Origin: Micromussa lordhowensis
Taxonomy: Eukaryota > Cnidaria > Anthozoa > Scleractinia > Lobophylliidae
Length of the DNA: 64,000 nucleotides
NCBI GenBank assembly: GCA_964020085.1
Contig: OZ026606.1
Span: 4,613,423-4,677,422 of the forward strand
Reading direction: 5' to 3'
This document shows, piece by piece, positions 34,501 through 43,599 of the stretch (position 1 is the stretch's first letter; each line of letters starts with the position of its first letter). The position numbers and the translations under genes are program-made. The notes beneath the pieces were generated by a model that was not told the origin of the DNA, searched no databases, and saw only the letters and a list, made by a program, of their open reading frames with translations.

Positions 34501-35748
34501 ACAAAATACCAAAAATATCGGACCAGCAAAAACGCATATTGGTTGACTAATGGTAATTTAGTTGTTAGCCATGCTATCGGCGAATCTCTTCAGTAGCGCA
34601 CGCTGAACTGAGCATCTACTTAATGGGTGGTCAGTGCTATAGTTTGTTGGCTATTTTTTATGGTTTGCTTATATTTAGCACAATTCTGCTGATCGTACAA
34701 ATCAGATGTGGGATCAAACACAGTAATTTACATTAGGGTTTGTTTTTTTACAGACAAGATGCGATTTTCCTTACGCAGCGTTCACAACACCAAAGTGGTT
34801 AAAGTGAAAGTAGGTTATGTCGTCTTTATTAAATTGAATTTATAACATTGCCATAACTTCGTGACAATAACAGTATTAACAAAAATTTTAAGCTCACGAG
34901 ACAACTTTTTAAAGACATGTTTCGGCATGACTCATGCCATCATCAGTTTAATGTGTTGTTCTGTTTTCCACTCTTTTACATACGCTTACAGTTTGAGTAC
35001 GTTAACAAATTGAATTTATGCTCGAAGTAATGTAAAAAGATTGTAGTAGCAGTGGTAGTAGAAACTTTATTTATGTGTCAGAGCCACATAACTAGGGAAA
35101 ACAAATTATACAAATTATTATAGTCAGCAATGCTCCAACATAAAAGAAATTACTTCAAAAAGTCAGTGATATATGGTATATACAGAATTCGGTTACTATA
35201 AACACAATGGCTCGTTTATGTCTCAATTGTATGTCGTTAGGCAACGAAGGACAGATTTGAGGCAGCACATTTACAAATAAGCAGAACATATCAGATGTCC
35301 CGTATGGAAAACCCTCGGGTCAAAGATTGCTACGAAATGCCATTTCTCAACTGTCCACAGGTAAACTGGATAAAATATAACTAAGAAAAAACCCTGTACT
35401 AAATTGCCAATTTACATCAACTAATTACTTCTAAAGTGATGCTTTTTTCGCTCCAATCTGTCTTTCAACATCCAAATTGGTGAAAAACGCATCAATAGTA
35501 ACTTTGTATGATTTAACACTTTTACGACAAGGAAAATGTAAAAGTATGAAATCTCTAAAAACTATTAAGCGTTAAAAATTGATGTAATACTTAATTAAGT
35601 TTAATCGCGTATCCCCACGACAATGAGAAACAAAGCAACCTTGTGTGAGTGAAAACTAGAAAGTTGATGTTTTTTATTTCTTATCCTACAGGAAGTTATT
35701 TCGCAGACGCAATTTCCTAATCGAAGACGTTCGTCCAAGCCAATGTAG
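13316..35748 (+). CDS. Adhesion G protein-coupled receptor 1 (complete, 28 exons, 1109 aa)
   Basis: Exons: 13316-13366, 13485-13518, 15825-16211, 16683-16859, 17678-17773, 18343-18437, 20172-20400, 20762-21130, 21683-21765, 21974-22159, 24718-24820, 25450-25593, 26023-26104, 26665-26773, 27123-27172, 27419-27530, 28078-28181, 28674-28776, 29618-29771, 30130-30196, 30388-30454, 30634-30722, 31942-32068, 32538-32579, 32735-32815, 34380-34455, 34754-34809, 35692-35748. All junctions are GT-AG and phases agree to the TAG. The summed CDS is 3330 nt. Order of parts: signal peptide, Gly-rich ectodomain (about 28-356), Ser/Thr stalk (about 357-480), GAIN/GPS (about 490-769), 7TM (about 778-1020), basic tail. 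It would be a self-cleaving plasma-membrane receptor signalling through G proteins. Exon 1 is the least certain part. Transcript data were not available. Confidence 0.85.
14545..14712 (-). mobile_element. tRNA-derived SINE (intron)
   Basis: Read on the minus strand, the head has an A-box-like TGGTAGAGCATCGC and B box GGGTTTGAATCCC, followed by a tail with AAGCCTG and TGCGATGATCATTC phrases. The same family occurs at 18597, 18750, 18985 and 46610. The tRNA fold is too diverged for a functional tRNA gene. Confidence 0.65.
15560..15793 (-). mobile_element. Non-LTR retrotransposon RT C-terminal remnant
   Basis: A 77-codon minus-strand frame carries the characteristic C-terminal tail of cnidarian non-LTR reverse transcriptases (LNIPLPRTNYYKNSFSYSG, LRNSLPCDLREAKSL). 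It lies directly upstream of receptor 1 exon 3, antisense to the gene. Only this fragment is present. Confidence 0.75.
15825..20400 (+). CDS. Receptor 1 exons 3-7: Gly-rich repeat ectodomain
   Basis: Five exons (15825-16211, 16683-16859, 17678-17773, 18343-18437, 20172-20400) encode about 330 extracellular residues. The first exon has a beta-rich look with N-glycosylation sequons (INTSE, SNHSF) and two Cys. The following ones are Gly-rich: GNGPGGTSASY, GGSGHGGKGGY, LLGGSSG, GHGGGAI, LYSGSSGG, EGAAGGAGGIVHI. Alternating hydrophobic stretches between Gly turns suggest a stacked beta or beta-helical fold, as in large surface adhesins of microbes and protists. It does not match the usual adhesion-GPCR modules (lectin, olfactomedin, Ig, EGF, LRR, HormR). 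The domain name is unassigned; the fold is an inference. Confidence 0.7.
17036..17513. mobile_element. Candidate MITE with AAGAACCT-rich ends, nested hairpin
   Basis: The left end (ACCCACGCATAAGAACCT) and right end (AGGTTCTTACATGCGGGTAA) are inverted copies. Internal AAGAACCTG motifs repeat. A 63-bp palindrome (17257-17319, TAGTTGATAAAAGTGTTGTT arms) sits inside, probably a second inserted element. Confidence 0.5.
17944..18186. repeat. 243-bp inverted repeat
   Basis: Arms begin GAATAGAC...TTACAGTTGTCT and continue through CAGTGACCTGGCCTTTGAAT and GGCTGGAGGTGACCTTG, matched in reverse on the right to GTCTATTC. The loop is about 60 bp. Non-coding, in the intron between exons 5 and 6 of receptor 1. 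Confidence 0.85.
18597..19090. mobile_element. Cluster of three tRNA-derived SINE fragments
   Basis: Minus-strand heads lie at about 18605-18680 (internally deleted) and 18830-18893 (truncated after GATACCGGG). A plus-strand head lies at about 18985-19070 with TAGCTCCGTTGGTAGAGC and a degraded B box (ACACGAATCCCGT). The second and third face each other head to head across less than 100 bp. Same family as 14545 and 46610. Confidence 0.65.
19184..19312. repeat. Fold-back hairpin
   Basis: Arms TTAACCGAG...GTCTGTATGGGAG and CTCCCATACAGAC...CTCGGTTGA pair around a centre containing AACACAGTGAGTTCTGT. It resembles the fold-back family seen elsewhere in the window in size and design but not in arm sequence. 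Confidence 0.7.
19764..19917. mobile_element. Solitary terminal repeat of the 22522-24316 element family
   Basis: CCTCCACGAAAACAT, GAAGAACT..GTACCA and CTAAAAATAACTTGAGAGGG followed by CTCTCTTACCTTCATCCTCT match the right end of the large element at 22522-24316. No partner end lies nearby, so this is a solo end or truncated copy. Confidence 0.6.
20762..21130 (+). CDS. Receptor 1 exon 8: Ser/Thr-rich mucin-like stalk
   Basis: A single 369-nt exon encodes 123 residues rich in Ser, Thr, Ala and Pro (for example SSTKSSTF, TPTKAVSST, TASFPTTK). This is typical of O-glycosylated spacers that hold ectodomains away from the GAIN domain. It enters and leaves in phase 1, so the exon could be skipped or exchanged without breaking the frame. 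Confidence 0.75.
21441..21622. mobile_element. 182-bp MITE-like inverted repeat
   Basis: Ends TACACCTTATTCCAAAATGG and CCATTTTGGAATAAGGTGTA are perfect inverted copies of 20 bp, with further internal pairing (CCTCGTTGCCTCGTTC with GAACGAGGCAACAAGG). In the intron between the stalk and GAIN exons of receptor 1. Confidence 0.8.
21683..27530 (+). CDS. Receptor 1 exons 9-16: GAIN domain and GPS
   Basis: Eight exons encode about 290 residues. The helical part is in exons 9-11 (WIENIQKLAQRFQTLVEK, LPTVLRIVENITLALGK). The beta part includes VVQVVTFKNN, FTVSIILHRN and LVTNMASPVELYFHYS. It ends in a GPS with Cys-Val-Phe-Trp, Ala-Trp-Ser-Thr-Asp-Gly, then TSCLSTHLTSFAIL. The cleavable His-Leu|Thr is intact (predicted L756|T757), so autoproteolysis into two non-covalently associated chains is expected. 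The residues after HL (TSFAIL) give a canonical tethered-agonist stachel. Confidence 0.9.
21766..21827 (+). repeat. 31-bp tandem duplication of a 5' splice site
   Basis: AAG|GTAATGCATAAAACTG is repeated with a 31-bp offset, giving donors at 21766 and 21797. Use of the second would add a short stretch with an in-frame TGA and truncate the receptor before the GAIN domain. Confidence 0.9.
22522..24316. mobile_element. 1.8-kb non-autonomous DNA transposon with about 100-bp terminal inverted repeats
   Basis: The left end begins CAAGAGATTATCAAGGTAAG and the right end is its inverse (CTTACCTTGACAATCTCTTG). The inverted match extends about 100 bp, through GTATAGGCCTTATACCCAAG and the phrase AAGTTATTTTTAGACATGGT. 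The interior has no transposase ORF and hosts a separate 775-bp inverted repeat (23323-24097). It occupies most of the intron between exons 10 and 11 of receptor 1. Confidence 0.75.
23323..24097. mobile_element. 775-bp inverted repeat nested in the larger element
   Basis: Arms of about 290 bp start AAAGTCCCTATGAAGTGAAA on the left and end TTTCACTTCATAGGCACTTT on the right, passing GAAAGGCCTTTCAAA, GATATTGAGGTTTTTC and AATATTGAAGCAGTGTTCTT. The loop is about 200 bp. A few mismatches between arms indicate age. No ORF; behaves as a long-arm MITE. Confidence 0.8.
25130..25392 (-). mobile_element. tRNA-like SINE, second family
   Basis: Read on the minus strand it starts with a head containing GCGCGGTGGCCTCATGG and B-box-like CCGGGTTCGAGCCCTGG. 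A body follows with GTGTTCTTTGGCAAGACACT and CTGCGATGGACTAGCATCCC. Truncated at its 3' end. Located directly upstream of receptor 1 exon 12. Confidence 0.6.
25637..25806. mobile_element. 170-bp pogo/Tigger-type MITE with TA target site
   Basis: Ends CAGTGGATTTCTCGAACCTC and GGGTTCGAGAAATCGGGATTCCACTG are inverted, and TA flanks both sides. CAGTGGA-type ends and TA duplications are typical of pogo/Tigger (Tc1-mariner superfamily) derivatives. It lies 43 bp after the donor of receptor 1 exon 12. Confidence 0.75.
27662..27846. repeat. 185-bp palindromic hairpin, CGAGAC core
   Basis: Near-perfect arms (AAGCAATAGAACACTTTTTC outermost, GAGGAGGGCTGGGAGAATTC, GCAAACC innermost) flank the 15-bp centre CGAGACATAGTCGAG (27747-27761). 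The 3' flank AAACGTCACAACCGTGTTTA also matches the copy at the right end of the window. In the intron just after the GPS exon of receptor 1. Confidence 0.85.
28078..32579 (+). CDS. Receptor 1 exons 17-24: seven-transmembrane domain
   Basis: TM1 is in 28078-28181 (LALGIITYIGCGLSIACLF). TM2 is in 28674-28776. TM3 and the start of TM4 are in 29618-29771 (HYLFSAAFTWMCIEGFHLY). TM4/ECL2 is in 30130-30196. TM5 is in 30388-30454 and 30634-30722, TM6 and early TM7 in 31942-32068 (LLPLLGVSWAFGLL), and the rest of TM7 in 32538-32579 (GVFIFLAHCV). The conserved disulphide pair is present: Cys at the head of TM3 (IVCRV) and CWLS in ECL2. These are hallmark family B2/adhesion GPCR motifs. Confidence 0.92.
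28969..29475. mobile_element. MITE-like element, about 507 bp
   Basis: The left end (CCGTTCACAAAACATGTCTA) and right end (AAACATGTTTAAGC...TATGAACGGG) are diverged inverted copies. Inner CCGTTCACAC and GTGTGAACGG also pair. No ORF. Between the TM2 and TM3 exons of receptor 1. Confidence 0.6.
30971..31054. repeat. Fold-back hairpin
   Basis: ATATGAAGAATTCTGCAGGT and ACCTGCAGAATTCTTCATAT are a perfect 20-bp inverted pair around a GC-rich centre (CACCGAGGCCGAAGG). In the intron between exons 22 and 23 of receptor 1. Confidence 0.85.
31508..31590. repeat. Fold-back hairpin
   Basis: ACAATTATTCCAT...GTTGGATATGAG pairs with CTCATATCCAAC...ATGGAATAATTGT around a 13-bp loop. In the same intron as the hairpin at 30971, with TCTCAACC/CTCGG phrases suggesting a wider repeat. 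Confidence 0.8.
32735..35748 (+). CDS. Receptor 1 exons 25-28: cytoplasmic tail
   Basis: Exons 32735-32815, 34380-34455, 34754-34809 and 35692-35748 encode about 89 residues. They start VRSAFKRMRQRQM, the usual helix-8-like basic start, pass through Ser/Thr-rich sequence and end RRRSSKPM then TAG. No clear PDZ-binding terminus. The acceptor of the second of these exons is a tandem CAGCAG (NAGNAG) at 34374-34379, which could add one Gln. Confidence 0.8.
33075..33624. mobile_element. 550-bp MITE with 6-bp target duplication
   Basis: Ends GGCCTGTCTCGA and TCGAGACAGCC are inverted, and CCACTG flanks both sides (33069-33074, 33625-33630). Interior phrases such as AAAATTTGCTC and GGTTGCTA recur. 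Non-coding, in receptor 1's C-tail intron. Confidence 0.7.
34910..34952 (-). ncRNA. Hammerhead ribozyme, intact-looking, antisense in receptor 1 intron
   Basis: On the minus strand: CTGATGA (34947-34941), helix II GGCATG/CATGCC with an AGT loop, then GAAACATGTC (34924-34915), with cleavage expected after GUC. Helix I pairs TTAAA before the core with TTTAA after the cleavage site, 5 bp. All invariant core positions are present. The design (minimal helix III) is that of Penelope-like element terminal repeats, but no Penelope ORF remains around it. Confidence 0.75.
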
Positions 35749-35897
35749 TCAGCGATATGCTCGTCAATGGGACGATTCATTTCATGCAGCAACATAATTC
35801 CTAAAGAAGCTCAATTATTTACATTGGGTCGGAATCATATCGCTTTTATATGCATTGTGTATATATATATTTTTTTGCTGTTATGGTTATAGTAATT

Positions 35898-35903
35898 AAT
35901 AAA
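35898..35903 (+). terminator. Poly(A) signal of receptor 1
   Basis: AATAAA 150 bp after the stop codon, followed by a T/G-rich stretch (TTGTTGTGGTGTTG), as expected for cleavage/polyadenylation. Confidence 0.6.
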
Positions 35904-36181
35904 CGTTGTGTTTCTTTTGTTGTGGTGTTGTTTACTTGTTCGTGTTGAATTCCCAAAGCAGCAGCAGCAGGAGCAGTAGTAGTAAAAAAACAAACTAAAT
36001 AGATAATAAAAAAGACGATTAAAAATATTTTAGAACTATGTAAAACATCAAATAGTGTTATAAAAATCTCGCACTTATCATATTAATCTAATAATCAGAT
36101 AATAACTAGGCCTATAATATAAGTGAATGGCAGTCGCTAAAAATCTGATATTAAAAAAATGATAAGAATATTAAACTATGA

Positions 36182-36346
36182 TGTGCAGAAGGAACAGCCC
36201 TTACAGGTTTTTATCGGTAGATACTTCATCCTTTTCAGTGCCCCTATCTTTTGCACAAAGCGTTTCCTTGCAAACGAGATATGATCATCCCACGAGAGTT
36301 TATGGTCTATCGTGACTCCGAACCATATGGTAACGGAGATATGTGA
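36182..36346 (-). mobile_element. Non-LTR retrotransposon RT fragment
   Basis: Minus-strand translation gives GVTIDHKLSWDDHISF and KIGALKRMKYLP, the motif block near the end of non-LTR reverse transcriptases (LGVTID..LSW..H). Frame is lost on both sides; decayed copy. Confidence 0.65.
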
Positions 36347-38522
36347 CGTAGTTCGAAACCCGAACGGAGTTACAGGGTAATGATGATGAGTACAGGAAAC
36401 TAGATCTCATTGGTGAATATCCACCAAGAGGCTTGGTGATTGACGTATCGCTGTTTAGGCAAATACGAAACGTTGCGAATACGAGAGTACATGGGTTGCT
36501 AAGGTAAGTAACTCAGTTTGATGTTTTAAGTTCTTTTCTGCGGCATAATTGCTGGTGTTTTCTTGAAAAATAAGACTTGAAAGAAAGCCGTGAAAAATTC
36601 GACATAGTTTTAGATCAAGTCCCACACCACGATTTGTCAGACACGAATCACTTCCATCGACTTTAGGACTGTCTAGACCCAAGCGTTGGTGAGACTCGAA
36701 GACTCAAGCTTTGGTAGTCTAGACGAAATTCAAAGCTACTATTTGTCAGACAAATACAACCAAACTTTAACAGCTCGCAATCTTTAGTTGAAAACCGAGT
36801 AAATATATTGATCGCAACCGAGCAAAGATATCGATTTATACCGTGTATATCACGTAGACAGGAAGAAATCGGGTCACGGAGTTCCGGAGAAAAGCTTTAA
36901 GACTAAATCGAAGCGGATCGGAAGGATGAGAGCTGGCTAGAAATTGTGGTTTTTATCGTTTTAAACATTCGAGTCATCTAGCGTCCTACGTTGAATTGTG
37001 TCTTCATTAAGTTGTAGTGTGTTTTATAATTACTCCCGAAGTACATTGTGGTATCTCATAATTTCAGACTAGTCTGAAGAAGGCTAAGGGAGCAAACTTT
37101 TGAAGTATCAAAGACTGATCTTCTTGAAATTGTTTTCGTCACCTAAATGAGAAAATTTAAAACATTAGCGGTATGTTTAAGCTTATTAATCTTCTTTAGT
37201 TTTTAATACCGGGGGCAGGTGTAGTGTCAACTATCCTTAGTCGATTTAGTAACGAAAGAAAAAGGATAAAATAACTTAACCCTTGGCTATCACAACCTGA
37301 TACGCGCTGCGTATAGGACCAGCTTAAAGCGTTCTCTTAAGTCAATCTTAATAACTTAAGATCTACAATACACCATAATGCGCTGCTACCCCAAAGCGTA
37401 ACGTGACTGAGAACATTGATTTGGTCATGACGATCCATTTTTAAGGTGTCTCGATAGAGATAACAAGCATTGTCAATCAGCTTTTCGCCAGTCTCTCCTT
37501 ATTCGGGTCGATATGAAAATTACACCAGTAATTAATATTTGAAATGGGTTGAAGTTTGTTATAATGAATTTCATAAGGCAATCGATATTTCTATGTAGAC
37601 AATATACAAAAATATTGGAAATCGATCATGAATTTTGTACTAACCGGATGTGATTATATGAAAGGTAAAACCAATGTGTTTTTCAGAGCTATGATGTAGG
37701 GTAAGTACAAAGAACAATACGATCTAAGATCGTAAGTCGGGCTGTAGCTAGAAGTGCTGCCACGAGTGTCGATCATTTGCAGTGCACAACGCGGGTTCTA
37801 AAAGTAGCATGTGTGATATGTACATGCTAGTATATGCGTGTCTTTAAGAAATGTCATGAAGATGTAATCGTACTGATGTATTTATATTTCATCATAAAAA
37901 CATTGCTTATCTGTTGAACTGACCAATAGATGAAGGTGAAAGCTACGGTAATCGTGCTGAAGTTGATTTGAGTTGTGACGTCACTTATGTGTTAGCGGAA
38001 ATTGGGGTCACTGTCACGTTTGGTATTTAGTAATCACAAATAAGGCTTTGCTACTGAGTAACACATTACATAGAGCGCTACAGCACAGTATTGTTTACAA
38101 GAGCAGTTGTGTTCTTCTCTCACATTGTCCACTGCAGTTATTTCATATGTACTAATCTGCACTCTAAGTCAAAATTGTCCATGAGTGAGTGTATAGTCTG
38201 GATGGAAATACTGTACTAAGCTCTAAATGTATTGTACTTCTAATAGCGAAGATATCTGTTTACAAACATTGACGTCATTTTCGATCACGTGGATCAAAAT
38301 AACTCGTGCGTGTGGTTGGCAAAAGAGCTTTCGAGCCGGTCAAATCCTTTGCGTACAGACGAATTTCCAACACGATTTTCGGCAGGTGTCGATACTCGAA
38401 TTTCCTTCAGCCTTTGACAGTGCAGCATTTTCATAATATTCTAACTTTCATCTTGGTTTCAGAATGAAATCTAGCATATAAGTGAAGCGACAGTCATTTG
38501 AAATACGCTTAAACTCAGTCAT

Positions 38523-38956
38523 TAGACACCTTAAGATCGAGGTTTACCGCGGACCGCAAACCGCGGTTTCAGGTTTGCGGTTTGTCGTTTGCGGTATGCC
38601 TCCTTCGTGTATTAAGAATCGCGTGATAACGATAATGTGCTTCCATGCCGCCATATTGGATTTCAACGTTGTGCAGCAGTTGTCGTTCAAACCTTGTAAA
38701 AAACAAAACTTTTGTCTTCTTAATATTAAAATTCATATGAAATGAAAGAAAAAGGTTTTTTCTGTATATCAGTGCCAGGCATACGTGGGATCACAAAACA
38801 TTCATGCAAATAAAAGTTGACGTAAATGACTTACGCGAAAACCTACCTCTTGCCGTCGAAAACGTGGAAAATTTCCCGTAAACGCGAGGTTGAAGTCTGG
38901 TCACGTGACCTGCAGAGGTTTGCAGTCCGCGGTAAACGTCGATCTTAAGGTGTCTA
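38523..38956. mobile_element. 434-bp MITE with long terminal inverted repeats
   Basis: TAGACACCTTAAGATCGAGG...ACCGCGGAC on the left matches GTCCGCGGTAAACGTCGATC...GGTGTCTA on the right in inverse. The interior is non-coding, with alternating GCGGTTT motifs near the left end. Confidence 0.8.
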
Positions 38957-39396
38957 TTTCTTTTGTTTTTGTCGCTTTTTGCCAACCACGAATATTGCGT
39001 TACAGTGCTCGTGACGTCACTGATATCTTCGCTATAGTGCACATGTCCCAGCTGAGGTATGGCTTCTACCATATTCGTCTCTTGCATGACAATCAAATAT
39101 CTTATAAGCTCCCATTATCAGTATGATAGATACTAACACCAACAAATTCTATTGTTAAAATGAACGAAGAATAATTTTTTGACAAGAGTGATTCAAAAGC
39201 CCTGCCTATAGACATATTGAACTGATATCCCCCGATTATCATCCAACTCTGCTTCGTAGAGCACAAATAACGCGCGAAACGAGTATAAATATCACACGAT
39301 ATGTGTACTCGTCTCATTCCTACAGGCCGCGTTAAGGTTGAAAAACTTTGCAAGTTACTTGATTTTGGGAAAAGAAATCGTTGGATAATAAACCTC

Positions 39397-39537
39397 TTAT
39401 TAGACGCTTTCATGCGTAGTATCGCTGAGAATGTTTACCCGTTGATGGTATTTTCACTCGCCCTACGGGCTCGTCAAAACACGGCACAACTCGTAAAAAT
39501 ATCCAGTGATACTACACACCAAAACGTCTAATAAGAT
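39397..39537. repeat. Fold-back hairpin
   Basis: CTTATTAGACG and CGTCTAATAAG are inverted. Inner GTAGTATC and GATACTAC also pair, around CCCTACGGGCTCG. Same style as the other fold-back hairpins. Confidence 0.6.
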
Positions 39538-41776
39538 ATCTGGTCTCTTGTATTGAATCAATATAATGTAGATTACTAGAGTGTAGCTTTCACTATAACT
39601 AAGCTGGTAATTTTTCTCAGATATAGAAATCATTGACTATAATTATATTTACATGAAATACACCTTCCCTGTACAATTGATCACCCATCTCCATAATTTG
39701 TACTAGGCCATTACAGCTATGTATTCCTTTTATCGTGTTATAAATCAAAGCAGTCAAACTCATAGCTAGACATTGTTTTCCAGTATTTTCATCAAAGACC
39801 ATTACATCACCTTGAAAAATGGAAGTGTAGCTAAGACGTGTTTTCCTTCAGTCTGAGCAGAAATGTGATGCTTTAAAAGCAACTGCTTAGAGGATCCTTA
39901 GATCCCATTGGACCAATATTAACTCTTTCTTAACATTCACAGATTACTTGTATCTAGAAGTCAAATTAACATGTTTTAACGCTTGTTCTAGGATTAAATT
40001 ATATCATAAAAGATATTTTATTATGAAGGAACATCACTAAAGCAGCAAGGAATCTTAAATGCGTGAGAAATAATAGTCTCAGCGTAAGTAGTTTGTTTGC
40101 GCGAGTCTCACGCTCAATTGCGCGAGTCTCACGCTCAATGCGTGAGACTTGAGAGCTCTGCATTCATGGGCATGTCCCGAGCGAATTTCCAGATTAAGAC
40201 CATTACGTCATCATAGATTTCACAAAATGGTGCAATAATACAGTTTGTGTTGATCAAGTGCTGTGATGTTTACAGCAATCAGTGGATCATGAAGGACTGC
40301 TTTGGAATGTGCACTGCGTTGCGAGAGTAGTGCTAAGGAAACAGTTAAAATTCTAAAATCGCAGTTATAAGATCAAAAGATCTCCTTGTTTCGAGTAAAT
40401 CGCGACAATATTTCAAATTATACTTTCTGCATAGAGAAATCTATCCAAAAGAGATAGAGGGAACAGAGGATAGATGCCTGTCCTCATTTGGGTTGTGTTT
40501 GAAGCTGTAATCATTTCTATAGATGACAAAAATGCGCGAGTGATGGTCAGCTGCTAACAGCTCCTGATACCCGTTGACGTAGTTAGTTGTGAAATGACCT
40601 ACATTTCCTTTTATCATTTTTGTGTAAACTTATTTTGATAGCTGGCTGCCTTATCCAAAATTTTAAAAGTCTTACGTTGTCAGCCACTATGGTACCTCGT
40701 TCAACAACTGTTTCCAGCCCAAACTTTCCCTTCCCGGCTGTAATGTTTTAAATATGTTAAATTTTTCTACATTTGATCGTATTTTTAATAATTTAGATGA
40801 TAATTTTTGTAGAGAGAACTATCAAAATCGATGTGAAACAATACAAGAAACTTAGAAAAATAGTTATTTTCATATGTAGTAAGGTTTCGTCGGTTTTAAA
40901 TTAGGTCAACCATGCAGGAATGGAAATAACCAGAAACTTCATTAGTACCGGCTCTTACTTACGGTTAGGCCCTTATCGTGAAGAATATTTGCAGTCTTTG
41001 AATTTCATGATCGACCTCTCAAGGATGTCTCTAGCATTTCTTCGGGATGCCCAACCATTACAAGTTTACGAGGCACTTAATTTTCATTTATGACACGCAA
41101 AAATATTTCTTAAAGGGATGGTTTCACTACTCGGTGCATGTGCATGATTCCACTGTTTATGAAACAATCCAGAGTGAGGTGATAATTTTTGCGAGAAATG
41201 TTTCTTTGAAATTACGAGTTCAGTTGCGAAAACCTGCGATAGAGATGATATTTCTCATTAGAAATTCCTTTCGTATGCACCGACTCCTAGCTTATGAACC
41301 AATCGGATGCGAGCAGATAACTGTTGCGTGAGTTTAGAATGAATAACAACTTCGATGTTCAATGCTAACGTTTGCTTACCTTAATTTAAGTCTGTGGTTG
41401 CTGAGCTACATATGGATCAGTAAAAAAGCCAAAGAGTTACTTTATTCTCACGCGAAAGCTTGGACCATGCGCTGAACGGAGAAACACTCATTTTACTCTA
41501 CGTCCAATTAAAGATTGCAAGTTATCCCTACTAATGCACAGAAAATCGCCGAGTCCTCGAATCGTTTTGCGTCAAAAATTATATCTACCAAAACATTTAA
41601 TCTTCAAGAAAAACCTGAACGTTATTAAACGTTGTTAATTAAGGCGGAGAATACGGAAGTGTAGTCTTAATATATTCATGATTAATTCATGATCTTCTTC
41701 GTTGTCGCTTGGCGATATTTGGGTTCAAAAGTTATTAACAAATCATTTGCAGTGAGATCTCCCTGATGTTTCAGAA

Positions 41777-41943
41777 ATGACGAAGTGTATGTTTCTACTC
41801 CTCGTTGTTTTCCTTCAAACATGGGTAAGTTGAACTTTCGTCACCAGTGCTCGATCTCACAAAACAGAAAAACAAAATATATGCTCTCTTACAGATCACA
41901 AGTTTCCCCCTGCGCGAAAGCAAACGCGGAGAGGCTAATACAG
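41777..41943 (+). CDS. Two small exons: signal peptide and dibasic peptide
   Basis: Exon 41777-41824 reads MTKCMFLLLVVFLQTW, a convincing signal peptide, to GTAAGT. Exon 41895-41943 reads ITSFPLRESKRGEANT, ending in phase 1 at GTACGT. The next compatible exon is 46945-46991. The layout (hydrophobic first exon in phase 0, short second exon in phase 1) mirrors both receptors. It may be an alternative 5' end of receptor 2, or a separate small secreted protein or prepropeptide. No further terminal exon was found. Confidence 0.45.
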
Positions 41944-43599
41944 GTACGTCGCCGTTTATTTATTTTACTTATCATCTTTTGCCTTGGACTTTTCTTGATG
42001 TGTTCATTATTTAGAACACATATACCAGAGGGAGAAAAATGAAACCGGTATTTTAATAAAGGTTCGGCAAACTCCACAGTTGCTTTTAAATAAACGATTT
42101 GTATTTTCATTTGCAGTTCATTAAAATCATAAGGTGATATTGGTTTAACTTAGAAGTTTCACAGAACAAACTCGACATTTCGAGTTCTAGCCGTGAGCTT
42201 ACAAAAAGTCGAAGGAAAATTAGTGAATTTTTATTCAGTTCAGTTTTAAGACATCGAAGCATGGAGCCTGCACAAGAAATAAACTGCACGGTGCATGAAT
42301 ATTTTCTAGCGGTTCATTATATCCAACTTTTAAATGTTTATTTAGCGGTTTTTCTCAGTTGAAAACTCAACGCTCGGCGACTTGACTGGCAAGTTTTAAT
42401 TCCGCAAGAAGAAATGAAGCAGTTTAAACGTGCCTGTCAAGAGCGCGCCATCCCGGCTTCTTATACAATGCAGTTCTGCACGTTTAACAACAGGTCTGAA
42501 AAAAATGAGATTTTGCTCGCGTGTAAACAAAGCGAGTAACGCGTACGGTGAATTAATGACATCAGTCGTGATATCAGTTATCCCGGCTTTCGTGATCCCC
42601 AGTCTATTGCGATTATTATGTAGACGCATTGACAATAACAAACTTGAGCAAAACATCAACAGAGTGTTCAATATTTCAGATAGCGAAATGAAACTCTTTC
42701 TCGGAATCAATAATAAGAAAAGGTGCTAAAACCAAGTCAAGAATACAAGTACCAGCAATTTCTTTGTTCAAGGGACAAAGCGTTTTTTCAACTCTTCGCT
42801 TAATATTGGAGTCACTGTTCTCTAATAACACAAGCCAGCTATTACTGCGTCTTGTGCGGGTGCTTTAGTAGTTTAAGGCCAGCACTATCAGACAAAGAAA
42901 GCAGCAAATGGTTCTGTCTTGTTCGTTCTTTAATTATATCTCGTCCATATTCACGTCAGCAATCTGTGAGTAACGGGAAAAAGTCCAAATGTCATTCACC
43001 ATGACTTCTTTCTCCTGCACAATTGGTAGTGTTTGGAGAATAGCGCAGATGTTTGCAGGTGATCCATTTGCTGTGGTCTTAACAAGTTTTTTCTGTATTA
43101 TTGCACTCTAATTGTGCATCAAAAATCCATTATTAGGTAGGTCGAGTTAAAAAATGTTTCCCCTGCCGTCAAAAAGTGCAGCTGAGACAAATTAAAAGAC
43201 CAACAAAATTATAATAGTTGCTCAGGGTGGTTTCAAATGGGATTCAAAAATATATCCATGTCTATGCAAAAACACTGCGTACGTTCTAATTGGTTTCTTG
43301 CAGTTGTCGGTTACGTGATAGGAACAGAGATGCTTTATGTAACCTGTACTGCATCTTATACAGTCCAAGTTATTTCAATTCGGGGAAGCTATGCAAAGCT
43401 TTCTCACACTTTGAAATCGGGACAAAGAAATTTCCCGTCTTGCTTCCCTCCACCCTCTAAGGTACGAAATCTTTTTAACCAAAGCTTTACGATTGTCTCA
43501 TTTAAAATCGTTTCTAAAGAACTCTGCCAAATAGTTGTAGCTTTGGGATTAAATTGAAATCAATCCCGGTTAAACTCACTTCTAAAATAAGATTTTCTG

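Larger units (their letters stand above)
35749..41776. other. Intergenic region between receptor 1 and the next exons
   Basis: About 6 kb with no supportable gene. It holds the 3' UTR and poly(A) signal of receptor 1, a small GCA/GTA microsatellite near 35958, a reverse-transcriptase remnant (36182-36346), a 434-bp inverted-repeat element (38523-38956), a hairpin (39397-39537) and a short tandem CGCGAGTCTCACGCTCAAT repeat near 40097-40140. Remaining ORFs are short and unsupported. Confidence 0.6.

Noticed and set aside
37060..37130. CTGAAGAAGGCTAAGGGAGC resembling a hammerhead core
   Set aside because: No GAAA-type second core strand and no helix II pairing.
42396..42729. Overlapping 99- and 104-codon ORFs on both strands
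   Set aside because: No recognisable motif, no splice support, and both strands are equally open. Probably chance or an old repeat.
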